A DNA stretch of 64,000 nucleotides from Bryopsis sp. KO-2023. Taxonomy: Eukaryota; Chlorophyta; Ulvophyceae; Bryopsidales; Bryopsidaceae. The DNA is taken from contig BSYQ01000002.1 in NCBI GenBank assembly GCA_030272585.1, forward strand, positions 4,712,001-4,776,000, in the 5' to 3' direction. Below, in pieces: positions 41,790-53,480 of the stretch (within the stretch, counting starts at the first letter, position 1; each line of letters opens with the position of its first letter). Under the pieces are notes generated by a model. The model ran no database searches. It was given only the letters and a program-made list of their open reading frames with translations, and had not been told where the DNA came from. A program made the position numbers and the translations under genes.

Positions 41790-41855
41790 CTCGACGAAGC
41801 GATTTTCTGACTGAAGTTTCTGTTCTTGTCTGAAGTCCTCTGGTTTTTCTGTGAA
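41790..41855 (-). repeat. short dispersed repeat R3, copy 2 (minus)
   Basis: CGACGAAGCGATTTTCTGAC and TGAAGTCCTCTGG are the reverse complement of 39865-39945. Confidence 0.6.
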
Positions 41856-41859
41856 CAGG

Positions 41860-43220
41860 TTTCCTTTGACTGCCTTGGGTTTCCGGTACTTTCAAATAGC
41901 AATGCCCAGCTGAAACCGCCTGCAGTGATTGTCGAACTAGCTTTCCTTTTCTTTGCTTGTCCTTCGGAGCATACTTTCTTTTTCTGCTGCCTTGTGCTGT
42001 TATAACACTGTCTGATGAGTTTTCTCCCTTGAATCGAAAACAGTGCTTGTTTCGAAATCCTCTCTTCGGAAACTTCAACCTTCCTCAACACTGAATTGTT
42101 TCTTTGCTCTCAATAATGATGACCTGAAGAACAGAGATGCCAAAGCTAGTGATGCACCCCTTCTCATTCAACCTTTGACAGCTCAATAAACCTCCATTCC
42201 TTCCCCATATCAGGTAAGATGTAATCATTGTTGGTGTTCAGTGGGAAAGAATCAGAAATATGATTTGTAGCATATAAATGCATTATATAATGATACTGTC
42301 CCCAAATGGGAGGTCCCCAAGGTGATGTTTGCTTGTTTGTTGAAAAGTCCCCTAGGCAAAAAAAAAAACATGATTGAAACCCAGTCATCCGCCAACGAAC
42401 CGTTGGAATATCGCTGCAATGCATGGCTGTTGCTTCGAGCCCACATCAAAGGAGCTATTCTCTGTTACTGCAAAAAGTGATGAGCGATCGGTCTACTGGA
42501 ACCGTAAAATCCACGCATAGGAATGTGATGGGGGTCCTAATCTTTGCAATCGCATCTACCCCTACTTCGAGGCGAGTTGAAGTAGAGGTCGGTTTCCTTT
42601 ATCTTTTCTTATTCCCTTCTTCTTTTTCCTTCATCCTGATACCCCTGGCTCTGTTGACGTCCAGCGGGGTGTTCTGATAGAGTCCCGCCAACCTTCAGAC
42701 AAAAACTATGTGATTCACCAATGAGCTTCCCTTATCTACAAAACTCTCGCAGCAAAGCTCTGAGCGGGTACGTTTGCCTCGGCTAATCGTTTGGATGGGC
42801 TTAATCAGTTCTATGAGGATGACGGCCTATCTGAAACCTCGGTGAGACGATCGTTTTCGCAAAAAAAGAGGTTCCAAAAAGCAAAAAAGAGAAAGAAGCA
42901 ACAGCGCTCTGAGAGAGTCTATCGATACTGAAGAGGATTCTTGAAATAAGAGCCCTTGTCGATTCTGACAGACAAGCACCAGACACTACAAGCTGAGGAG
43001 CTAACATCCATTGAGAAAGACATACAGCAAAATCAACACCAAAACGCCCACTGCCTGAAGTTTCCTTCTATCTCTTAAAAACAGCCCTGCAGAGCAGCAA
43101 AGACAAATTGAACTCACTGGAGGCAGATTCAATTGTCTTTCAACAATCGGAAGCACTTCAACAACAATGAGACAATGGAAAACCCGTTCACAGAGGAAAT
43201 AGAGGAGTTCAAACAAACAC
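41860..43220. other. intergenic
   Basis: No gene is recognised. Several short frames have no family features. Confidence 0.4.
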
Positions 43221-43224
43221 AGAA

Positions 43225-43275
43225 ACTTCAGTCAGAAAATCGCTTCGTCGAGGGAATTTAATTCTGCAGCCGGCG
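43225..43275 (+). repeat. short dispersed repeat R3, copy 3
   Basis: ACTTCAGTCAGAAAATCGCT followed by TCGTCGAGG matches copies 1 and 2. Confidence 0.6.
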
Positions 43276-43469
43276 ACCAGAGAGACCGCCAATACACCTC
43301 ACTCCCACATATTCGAACCAACAGTGTTTAAACTCGGCCGTTTCTGTACGTTCCCACTATTCCAGCGACGACTGACGTATTGGTGAGAAGCGGCGAAAAG
43401 AAACTTCAAAAACGGTGATTCCTGTTGTGCATCACACTACGGGAAAAACCGTGCTGTGTGATGTCTTTA

Positions 43470-43770
43470 AGAGTGTCTAAAATTTATTCGTCGTCCACCA
43501 GAACCTGAAATATCTTATCAAAAAGGCTTCCCTCAAGTGACACAGAAACAAAACTGATTCCTAAGATTCTCAAGATTTTCTCAAGTAACCTACATCAGGC
43601 TGCCAGCGCCCCTCCCCCAAAAAAAAGTCGTTCCCAACAGAACCCAGCCTAAAGATTTCTGATGAAACAGATTTAATACCCCTCACACACACAGTCATAC
43701 CCCAAACCTCCCTATGCATTGAATTTTCTGGGCAAATTAGCAAGACTGCACTCCGAAAAAATAAACAGAT
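43470..43770 (+). repeat. dispersed repeat R1, copy 6
   Basis: CCACCAGAACCTGAAATATC, CAGGCTGCCAGCGCC, CAACAGAACCCAGCC, AAGATTTCTGATGAAACAGA and TGAATTTTCTGGGCAAATTA match 39350-39550 in order. Confidence 0.6.
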
Positions 43771-44219
43771 CAAACCAAAAAACATGAGTAAAAAAAAGAA
43801 CTGAAGAAGGGTGTCGATATTTTTTGGAAAGGGAAAGAAACAAACACTGAACTGTCAGCCTGAAAATCTAACCTGGAAACCTGGAATTGGCTTCGGTCGT
43901 GTTTTACACGGATCCTCTTAAAAAAACATACATATATTCCACGTCATTGCCTGTAGTTGTGTTTAGGTCAAGGTTAAATTTCTGGGAATTCAAGAGAGCA
44001 ACCCCTAACAATTCAATCGGCCAGTCTGACCTTTGGGTCGATAAAATCAAAGTGCCTTCTTTTAATAGAGAGGCATTGACAGAAGAAACTGATGCTTTTA
44101 TTTTCTGTTTTTTTCGTTGTGGAGGCAGGCCCCACAACACTTTCGAAAAGCGATTTTTCCACCCCTCTCTATAACCAATGAGGAAAAAAGCTAATCCTGG
44201 CATGTCTAGCTCATCCACT

Positions 44220-44990
44220 AGCAGTATTTTTTTCTTTTTCTTCTTCAGCAGATGAGTGGGTGACAGTCATCCTGACCTAGCAAGCCTTCAGGTTATTCTT
44301 GCATTCTTGGATTCCTTTTGAGACAGGGCTCCTGTTGCTTCCCAAACCATGGCAGGCATTTTTGTTCATTTGCAGTCCACCCCCCAATCGTCAAGAACTA
44401 GAACAACATGTCCAGGTCTCCGCAACTTCAATAAGTTGGAAAAGGGAAGAAGGGGGGGGAATAAGGTGTTCCATTGAAAAATCTATTTTCCACTTTGGCA
44501 AAGCTGATTCATTGGGAGGTAGAATCTATGGTGCCTTTTCTTTTTCAAGTCAATCCAGGCTATACCAGTCTATTACCAACCTCACAGTGTTTGTTTCTCT
44601 TCGATTTCGCAAGTTAAGAAATTTGGCAGCAGGTCTCAATGGTCAGTTTGTGAGGGGGGCTCTTGTCCTAATGAAGAAAAAGGGAAAAAAAGGAACAAGA
44701 TTTATTTTTGCCCAAACAATCATTCCATTCAGGTGCAGAGTTGCATTTTGTTTTCATTCCGAATTGCTTACCTGATGCATATACATCAATGCATTGCACC
44801 CCTTCCATCTCCAGAACAGGAGGGACGGTCAGACACGGCCTCCACCAACATTCTCACCACATGTGGAAATGCTGGTTGGCTGGCTCATTTTTCCCACATG
44901 GAGATGTTGGCTTCCTGGCTGGCTGGCTGGCTTTCACTACATGTTAATGAAAATGCTGGTTGGCTGGCTGGTTTCCAGCACCCCAAACAT
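44220..44990 (+). repeat. dispersed repeat R2, copy 3, with a GCTGGTTGGCTGG direct repeat
   Basis: CTTCAGCAGATGAGTGGGTG, AGGGCTCCTGTTGCT, CAATCCAGGC and CATCAATGCATTGCACCCC match the other R2 copies in order. From 44868 a repeat of AATGCTGGTTGGCTGGCT and neighbouring CTGGCTGG units follows. Confidence 0.6.
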
Positions 44991-46140
44991 GCTATAATTC
45001 GAGGTTAAGAATTCAAGAAGGAAATTTTCATCATCAGGCAGGCGGCGCTCGACATAAAAGTGTCACAGAAAGAAGATACTGAAAAAGGGGTGTTGAATTT
45101 CTTGAAAGACAAATAAAAAATTGAAAAATCAATGTTGAATAGAACCAAAAAAACTAAATAAACCAAGTTGAATAAATAACGTTTTAAGAACAGCACTGAC
45201 CCCTGTGCCATTACACCTTGAACTTTATTCCGGAATCTCTGGGAAAAAAAAGGTTGAAAAAATAAAAAAAAGTTATCAACTCGAACAGAAAACCACAGAC
45301 TTTTCTCTTTTATTTTTTAAAAGAAAAGATATGGTTAAGAAGAAAGAGACGAACAGTAGAAAAAAAAAGAAAACTTTTTATCAAAGAAACACAAGGGATT
45401 CGAACCCCTACTGTCGTCCACAAGTTTATCTCAAATATAATCAAATTCTAAAAATAGTTTTTAAAATGCAGGTCAGTTGCTTGAGCCTGTGGGCACGAAC
45501 AGTTGATATGACTCTTTATTTTCACACAAAATAAATCATTCTTTCAGAATTGAACTAGAAAAAAAAAGAAGAAAAGAACACTGGTGAGGAGTAAAGGTTT
45601 TCTTATTCATTCTTTTTAATCTTGAAAGAAAACACCACTGATAAGAAACATTCTCACAGCATCTTTCATCATTCAGAGGTTTTTTTTTTATTTGCTTTTT
45701 TTTGGGGGGAGGGGGGGTTATTTCCAATATTTTTTCATTTCCTTTCTTACCTTCATGCCTGAATTTATCATCCTGAGAAAGAAGCCTGTTTCTGTTGTGA
45801 AAAAAAAAAAAAGGATTCAGAGTTGTCTCATCTTTAATTTTCCAGCTGTTTCAAGTTTTGATTAATTTATTTGTTTTCAGAAAGGCCTGGACTCTTTTGC
45901 CAGTTGAGAGCCTTGGGGTTCCCTTTTCAAAATTATTTAACCCCGCCCCCCTTGAAAAAACACTCTCCAAATTTCCACAAAGACATCCACAGGCCGCTTC
46001 TTCGCCAGGAAAACAAAAAAAAAGGAACAAGTCCTATCAAATATTTTGCCCCAGTCCTCCCTGAGAAACGAGAAAGAAAAAAGAAACATGCCAACATATC
46101 CACGGCGTACCCAAGTTTTTTTTTCTACAACGAGTCATCC
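44991..46140. other. AT-rich intergenic DNA
   Basis: No gene. A minus-strand GGGGTTCGAATCCC (about 45394-45407) is tRNA-like but lacks the rest of a tRNA. Confidence 0.4.
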
Positions 46141-46800
46141 CTGTCACAGAAAATCTGCCGTCCGACCCTTGTCTCATAAAACTGCCGGACTTGTTGAAAC
46201 TCTTGTTGTCGAGATAGGCACGGCGTCACCTTTGGCTTCGAGTTTGACGGCGACTTCTTGATTTGTGAGTGTCGTCGAAAGCGCTTTCCAGTCGAAACAC
46301 TGCCACGACCATTGCGTCCACCGAGCAGTTATGTTCCCCGAGCCTCACCACCACAACTCGATCATGACAACCATCCTAGGCGTGGTCGCTCGAGCACAAG
46401 AAAATGCTTTTTGAGAGTCGTTCGGGGATACGTCGGCTCGCTGTTGAGGCAATACCACATTCAAAGTTGCGAAAAGTTGCGAGCTGCAGCGGCTGTCCTG
46501 GTCCGACCCTTGAACAGATCCCAAAACGATCACTGATCACCCCCCAGATCCCAAAGCACTGTGATCCAAACAGAAAACAATTTCGCGGCTGGCGGCGCCA
46601 CAGTCCGCCACAGCTGCCAGCGTGGCGAGCTCCCAGCCACTCATTCCACCGACGTGTCAGTTGCAGAACTGACATTTGCTTTTGAAGCCTCAACCGAGTT
46701 TTGGTGCGAACCCTCAAACCGACCCATTCAAATGCGTATGTTGGTTAGCTCGAGTCACCGTGCATCTGAGGATGGCCGGGCCTACCAGTGATGATGCATG
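46141..46800 (-). other. GC-rich block, possibly decayed or unresolved exons
   Basis: GC content is well above that of the neighbours. One minus-strand frame includes EVAVKLEAK, faintly like a protein-kinase VAIK strand, but no further kinase motif follows. I cannot assign a gene. Confidence 0.2.
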
Positions 46801-47320
46801 GGTGACTAAGAGCGGGACCCCTCAGATCAAGTTGGAGAGGGGGGCAGGGAGAGGGGGGGGACCCAGCCACAATTTTTTTTTGTTTTTGTTTTTTTTTCAA
46901 CTTTTTTGACGGTTACTACTTAGTAGCTGTTTCGATGTTTTTGACCTTGGTTGGTCGTCGCTTAGACTTTGGTGGTGCAAGTTTTTCCCTTTTCGTTTTC
47001 GAGGTTTGCCTGTTGTTTTTGTTTCGCTTGTGTGCGCAAGGAACGGACTTCGGAGCTGTTTTTCGACCACCCATTCACACTCTGCTCCATTCCCCGCTGG
47101 GTGCTCAGGTAATACAACGCGTGTTCTGTCAACAATCACGTTTTTCCGTGTTATACCACTGCCAGTGGATTCTGGTGGCTGCTTCTGCAGGGGTTTCTCC
47201 AAAATTTCGAACAAAAAGGAGCTTGGTTGAGAAATCAAACGAAATTTGGGTTGGGAAATTCGGAGGCAACTGGAGCCGACAAGCAAGTAAACGATGACTT
47301 TGTGCAAAGCCGCTCGAGTG

Positions 47321-47345
47321 CATAGGCGTAGCTAGGGGGGGGGGG
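47321..47345. mobile_element. single end of the CATAGGCGTAGC element
   Basis: CATAGGCGTAGCTAGGG followed by a G run matches the left end of the element at 41188. The expected right end is absent or degraded near 47455 (CTGGCTGCC). Confidence 0.45.
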
Positions 47346-47459
47346 GGGGCAAAAAGAAGTGGTAGTCGAGAAAAGAAAAAGAATCTCTATCACAGAAACG
47401 CACTTTCCAACAGGCGTTTTGTAGAATTCTTTTTTTGGCCACCCCAAGTTTGTGACTCT

Positions 47460-48430
47460 GGCTGCCAGACCGCCCTAGGAGGTGGTGTTCTTATCAAATC
47501 CAATGCTTTCCTGGATGAAGATGCATCTCATTGACTGTGTGTTCCTGTGGATGTCTAGGAGAAAGCCCATAAGCTACATTCTGAGGGATATGGGTAAATG
47601 GGATGTCTTTCAGTGCAAGAGCCGCCTACAACTGAAACTTAGTGAAAGACGATGCTTCCGTGATTTCAGGAGCCACCAGCATTGTGTTTCATAAAGCTTA
47701 GGGAGGGAACTGGTCCAATTGGAGAATCAGAGTTCATGAAAGAAGGTGAGCTGTTGAAATCATTGACTGATGAGAGTTCAGGGAGAAACTCATTTGTGGA
47801 GAAACCAAGCCAATCGAATCAACAGAGGAAAAAAATCAGCATTGTGGCTGGGGAGAGACATGGATATGTTTTGGAGCACACAAAGGGAAGGCATTGCCTC
47901 TAACTGTGTTGAGAAACAACTTCTGCCCAACTGGTAAGCGGTTTCTAGTATGTGGTGCTCTTTTGGGGCAAATGTGTTGCAGTTGATGTACGAAAAAAAG
48001 CCTCTGTTTTCTCAAACAAGTGATAAGATACAAAGATTCGTTAAGGTGCTCAGATGTGGTTCTGTGAGAAAACTGTGAGAATTGGGTGACCCACTGGTCC
48101 AAATACAACGGTAAACGAGTTACTGTTTACTGCCAAACACAAACAACCCCCCTGGCAGCGAACAACAACACGCCGACTGCCCCAATCACCACCCACCTCG
48201 CCCTCCACTTGCCACCCGTCCCCAGTTCCGCCTCTCCAAACTCCAGATTGCCCCCAGCAATATTCACTTCAACAAACGTCAGAATATGTCAGCGCTTTCC
48301 AAACCAACCAACCAGAAATCTTACAAGACAAGCCAAGCCAAAGCCTGCAGTTTCAAGGGAATACAAAGGCAAACTCTAATTAGGACAGAAGAAGGGAAAA
48401 AACCCTTATAAAGTTTTTTTCCCCTTTTTT
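47460..48430. other. intergenic
   Basis: No gene recognised. Confidence 0.4.
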
Positions 48431-48432
48431 TG

Positions 48433-48500
48433 TCCTTGTTCCAGCAACATGGATGGTGATGGCTCTCTCTTGCTGTGGGTTTTATTTTTTGATTGATTGC
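48433..48500 (+). repeat. LINE 3'-tail fragment 1
   Basis: TTGTTCCAGCAACATGGATG, then GTGATGGCTCTCTCTTGCTG and TGGGTT repeat the 3' end of the LINE (31920-31965). It is a 5'-truncated LINE or a SINE sharing that tail. Confidence 0.65.
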
Positions 48501-48755
48501 AGAAGAAGAATCGGTCAGGAAACAAGTTTCGTCATTCTGAGTCTTCTTAAATCTTCTTAATATGTCGAACAAAACAAACAAACAGCTTGATGGCTTTCCT
48601 ATTTTGGTTTTGTCCTGTATTTTTCAATTTCATATAATTTTTATTACAACAGTTTCCTACTACCTCATGACAGGTTTTCTTTCCCTCTCCCCCCTTTTTT
48701 TGCCTGATCCATTTTTCATCGATTTAAAATATACTGGGGGGGGATCCAAAAAGAG

Positions 48756-49756
48756 CTACTCTTGCTCGGACTTGGGTTGCGTCTTTTCCACCTCAATCCA
48801 TTCCAGAGCAGAGCTTCTAAAAAGAAGGCCCAGCCCTTCCTTTTCCAAAAAAACGTTGTCGTCGCTCCTCTCCTCGTTAGTTTTCACTGACACTCGCTTC
48901 CAATGACCTGCAGAGGGTGTTCTGGAGAGTGGTTCCGACAACGTGCACTGTGGTCCATCAGCGCCGCCAGGGTCAGCCATTGCTTTCAAAATCTCGATAT
49001 CCTTCCACGCGCCTTGAGAGACGATGTTCCCCTGTCGGTATACCTGGAAGTATGGGATTTTCGTTATGCCCATCTCCCCACAAAAGCGTCCCACATCTGG
49101 ACCACGGACGTCCACCACCAGATATGTGACGTTGGGGTTTTGTCGAGCCACTTGAACGAGTCTGGGGAAGAGGCGAAGGCATGATTGGCACGAGGGGGAT
49201 TTGAAATGAACCAGGGTTGTTTTGTCGCCCCTGGATGCGTTCGACAGACGCCACTCCAGTTCGGACGCACTGTCAGTCTGAATAATGTTCCGAGGGTCTT
49301 TTGCTGATCTGAAAGGGAAAAAAAAAACAAGGGGTTGAAAACACAAGAAGCCATTTATCGCTGTGAATCATAAAAAGATGAGCAAGGGGTTTGTACACTT
49401 CACGAATGCCCATCATGCGAAATATATACAACTCATAGAAGGAGCTCACCCGCCCGACAGGCACGCAGTCCGTTCAGCGAGGTCTTTCGCCCGGCGCTCT
49501 TGCCTGTCGGCAGCACGATCACTTGTGTTAGAAAAAGAAAAAAAAAACACCAATAGCTTCGCTTTGTTTTCTGGGCAGTTTGTGAAAAACAACAACACAG
49601 ACCTTGCTTCGGCGTCTCGTCTTCTGCGAAGGGCGTCGGGATGCGGGCAGTGGTGCTTGTCTTTGATGGAGGGCAGCCGCATGGTGCGTGCTGTGCTGCG
49701 TTGCGTCCTCGACAAGAGCGGAACGCATTTCTGGAGCGAAATAAGGTGGTAACCAT
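48756..49756 (-). CDS. ACHT-like thioredoxin, multi-exon, probably plastid-targeted
   Basis: The last exon (49309 to 48756, stop TAG) follows a strong 3' splice site (T-rich tract ending CCCTTTCAG). It encodes a thioredoxin fold: LVHFKSPSCQSCLRLFPRLV with active-site Cys-Gln-Ser-Cys in place of CGPC, VTYLVVDV, and IPYFQVYRQG carrying the cis-proline. The spacing and the SPSC-x-x-C start resemble the atypical Cys-His-rich (ACHT) chloroplast thioredoxins. A C-terminal extension of about 90 residues follows. Upstream, an ATG at 49756 opens an Arg/Ser/Ala-rich segment (VTTLFRSRNAFRSCRGRNAA) like a transit peptide. Candidate introns begin GTCTGTG (about 49600) and GTGAGCTCC (about 49450). The exon joins I tried do not all keep phase, so the upstream structure is unresolved. 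It would reduce disulphides, by family. Confidence 0.65.
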
Positions 49757-50391
49757 GCATCGACGACCTGTTTGGCGAACTTGCTTGAAGGCTTCTCATT
49801 TTTCTGTTTCTCAAGAAAGATTCGTGTGTGAAAAAGCCTGAAGCAGGAGCGTCGTTCTTCTTTAAATAGTAGAAAGAACTGTATTGCTCCGTCCCGCCTG
49901 ACGCTCGTGGATAGAAGCAGTTGGTACTGCGTTTGATGTATTCGACGCCAGCGCTTTTAAGCCCCAGAAACAGCCTGACCAAAGCTGCTGAAGAAGCGAG
50001 AACTTTATTTTTGGGGGGCTGATAATGCATTTGGGTAGACAAAGTCAGCATCAGTCTTGAGGTCGCGGGTGCTCTGGTGGCGGGTGTTGTGCTTGACCTC
50101 GTTGTGTTTGCGCCAGCCTCGCAGTTTTCAGCTACAGACTTACTCCACGTCTGCCCCAGGCGTTCGGGGTTAAAGACAGGAACCGAGGGAGGCTCTTGCG
50201 CGCAGGGAGTCTTGATCGACGAAACACTGTTTGAACGGTAAACCACCCTTGCTTTTTCGCTTTTTACGCTGGCGACGGGGTTTTCCCCAGTTGAAGAAGG
50301 ATTCTTGTTATTATCGTTGTGGGATTCATCACGCCACCCTCTCTTTCGTTGCAAAGCTGTGGCTGTGTTTGTGTTTGAAGGCTGCTCTTCT

Positions 50392-50460
50392 TTTGGATCT
50401 TTTCCAGCATCGCCGAGAGTGAACGCTCTCTTTTTCTGTGGGTTAAAATTTTTGATTTAT
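50392..50460 (+). repeat. LINE 3'-tail fragment 2
   Basis: TTTTCCAGCATCGCCGAGAG, then TGAACGCTCTCTTTTTCTGTG and GGTT resemble the LINE tail, with GAGAG...CTCTC able to pair. Confidence 0.55.
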
Positions 50461-50671
50461 TAATCCACTGCAGGAAGTGATGTCTAGACAGACAGGTAAC
50501 AGGCGGCTTGAGTTCTGGCGTTGTTCTCGGTTTTGGTCGGCTTCAACGTTTTGCGCTCATCTTCGCAGCCGCCCGCGATCGTTCGAGTTTGCTTGAGAGG
50601 AAGGTTTAGGCGTGGTGACGGTTGGGGGTGCGAGAGTTACCATGGCGTGTGGGTTGTGCAATCCTTTTCCC

Positions 50672-50704
<33 letters not shown>

Positions 50705-53480
50705 GTACTCAGGCAGGGTGAGTGAGAAGAGTGCTGTTGGCTGATTGCTTAAAATAATTTAAAAGTCCACTTAAATCAAGCGCACTTTAGAACAACGAAT
50801 CAATTCTTGATCTTTTTTTTGTTTTTCGCATTTTCGAAGGGTTTGGGGTTCGTGCACTGTGACAGGCATTCAGGCCCACAGGCGCTCCATATTCGGTCAA
50901 GGGTAAATCCAGCGGTTTACCCAAACTCCAACGGTCCGTGCACTATTCTCCAACAACAGCCAAACAGTGAATAGATGTATTGCAATGACTTTCACAGGGA
51001 AAGGGTTAAGCTCCGGACCGGAGATGACCGCCCAAAAGAGCTTAAAACTCTAACAAAGGGGTGCTGCTTTACAAAAGCCAAACCCTGAATCGCGGAGGAT
51101 CTGTGTGGGGTTTTTTGCCTCGCAAGCTTAATTCGTGAGGTTTTTTTTTTTAACAACGATGTAATATGTGAACAGCAGTATCGCTCCAATTTTCGACATT
51201 CAAAGTGGCGGCGGGTGAGCTGCGCAGGGCGAAGGAGCCCCCCACCCTGCGTTCTGTACTATCACAGTGGCCTCCTGGCTTATAACGATCTCGACCCCCC
51301 AAACGAGGTTCGAAGCTGAAAATGAACAGCACCTCAATAGATATCGCTGTTCGTTGCTGAAAGCGTCGGCCTTTCGCAGTTCACGGTGCATAATCGACGC
51401 AGGAAAAACGACCTTGTGTTTTTTTGCGCTTTCTTTTCAGCGCATCTCTGCTTGAGAAGGAAAGGGTGGTCGGTGGAGTTTTCGTTTCCCCAAACAGCAA
51501 AAGCTGACAACCAAATAGGGTGTCGAGTGCGTCATGGCTGTTGCATCCAGTGGCGACTGCGTCTGTGAACAACATTGACCTATTACCAGGTAATAGGAGT
51601 GTGTGTGTTAGGGGGGGGGGGGGGTGGCGGAGGCGCAGCAGTATAGCGAATTAGGGGGAGTCGATCGCGTGATATTGCGAGATTGCGATTAAAACACCGC
51701 TGGGTTTTGAAGCGGCAGCGTTCGTGGTGGACGAAGGCCAGAAAAACAGGGTCGACCCAAAAAAACGAAAAACCCTTGTGTGTCGAGCTGGTTCGTCTCG
51801 TTTTCGTTCCCATCCACGTGCGCAATAACTGTTTTTAGAATATCACTTTTTTTGGAAATTTGGTAAGCGCGTTTTGCCGTCAAAACCTGTCACACCATTC
51901 TGTGGCTCCTTCTTTGACCCCCCTAGGTTTTCTCCGTCTTTTTTTTTTCATTTTCGCACAGGGCGCTGACCGGCCAAAAGGAATGAAAGCCCGTGCTCCG
52001 CTGCCACCTCCCCCTTGGTCTTTCCGCTGTTTTGATCGTGCTGCGCATCAGGTAACGGACGTCAATTCATTCGGAAACAATTTATTAACCCCAGCAGAAA
52101 AAGATGGAAAGAAAAGGGGTGTGTCCGATCAGAGGTCGACAGAAAAGAATTGAAAGAATTTCGACGGGAAAGGAAAGGCCGTCCACAGCTGGTTTGTTTT
52201 TTTTGTTCCCACTGTTTTTCTATTCCTGTTTTTGAGAATTTTCTGTTCACTGTTTTTCTTCTTATTATATATATTTTTTTTATTTCTTTTTGCAACTCAG
52301 GTCGAAAAAAAAGAAGATTTCTGTAGGAACAAGGGGCCTGTTTTTTTGCTGGAGAATGAATGGTGAGAAAAACAAAAAATAATCTTTTTATTATTCATAT
52401 TGTTAATATTACACTTTTTTTGGGGGGGGTGGGGAAGGGGGGAAAGGAAAATTCTCGATTTTGGCAAGAGAAAAAAAAACAGAATTCAAGAAAAATGTAT
52501 CCACGGATGAAACGTTTAATATATAGAAGTCAAAGAGGAAAATATAGAAAGGGCAGAACTAAAAATAGATTTCTGTTGGGTTTTTGTTAATAGAGGGAAA
52601 GTGGAAAAGGACACTTTTTTTCTTTCCTATTTTCAGCCTGGGCAGTACCCAAAAATGAAAAAAACCCAGAAAAAAAGGTGAGAAATATTCGTTTTTTTCT
52701 CCACAGCGAAACATAGTTTATGAACTGATGGAAGAATATTTGACCTCCCCCCCCCCCCAAAAAAAGAAAACAGACAAGTAACAAGAAAACAGGAGAAACG
52801 AATTCAACTGAAAATATATATACGTTAATATATACGTTTCGTAGAAGACTTTTTCTCTCTTTATTTGTTCAATTTTCTGTGGAGTTCCCTTTTTCCCCCT
52901 TTGTATTCAGGAATTTTTTTTCCTGTCCTCCAGCTTTGATAACTTGTTTTTTCAATTTTACGTTTTTTTTTTTTCATTTTTAGTTTTCAGGTGTACTTTT
53001 TTTTTGTCCTCCACATGTCGGTGGGTTTCTTCTTCAACCTTCAAAAAAATCTTCTTCTCTTCTTTAGTTTTCTGCTGATTTTGAAAATAAGTTTTGTCTT
53101 TTTTTATTTTTCCCTCAATTTTCTGTGGGTGGTTTTTCCCTTCACATTTCATAAGTCGCTTGTTTTTCTGGATATAAAAACTCTATAGATTAAAAAAATA
53201 CTTATTCTTTTTTTCCCTCTTCCTTTCTCTTCTTCCTTATTTTTTCGGTGATTTATTATCGTATGAATTTCTTTTTTTGCTTTTTTTTTTGCAGAGCTTC
53301 TAATGTTGACCCACAAAAGAGGTGACAATTTCAAAAACAACGATTGCTTTTTTCCCCTTCATTCTTCAATTCCTAAAGAAAAGAAAAACTCTCGTTTGAG
53401 AAACGAATATACCTTCTTTTTCACCCTCTCCTTTCATACCACGAATGTTTTTTCCCCCTTTTTTTTATGGCTTCCTGTAT
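50461..53480. other. homopolymer-rich intergenic DNA
   Basis: A 30-base A run lies at about 50673-50702. G and C runs lie at 51610 and 52748. From about 52190 to 53480 the plus strand is strongly T-rich with A-rich interruptions. No gene is credible. Confidence 0.6.

Noticed and set aside
45380-45430. Minus-strand tRNA-like GGGGTTCGAATCCC
   Set aside because: Only the T-arm is visible; the remaining arms are missing.
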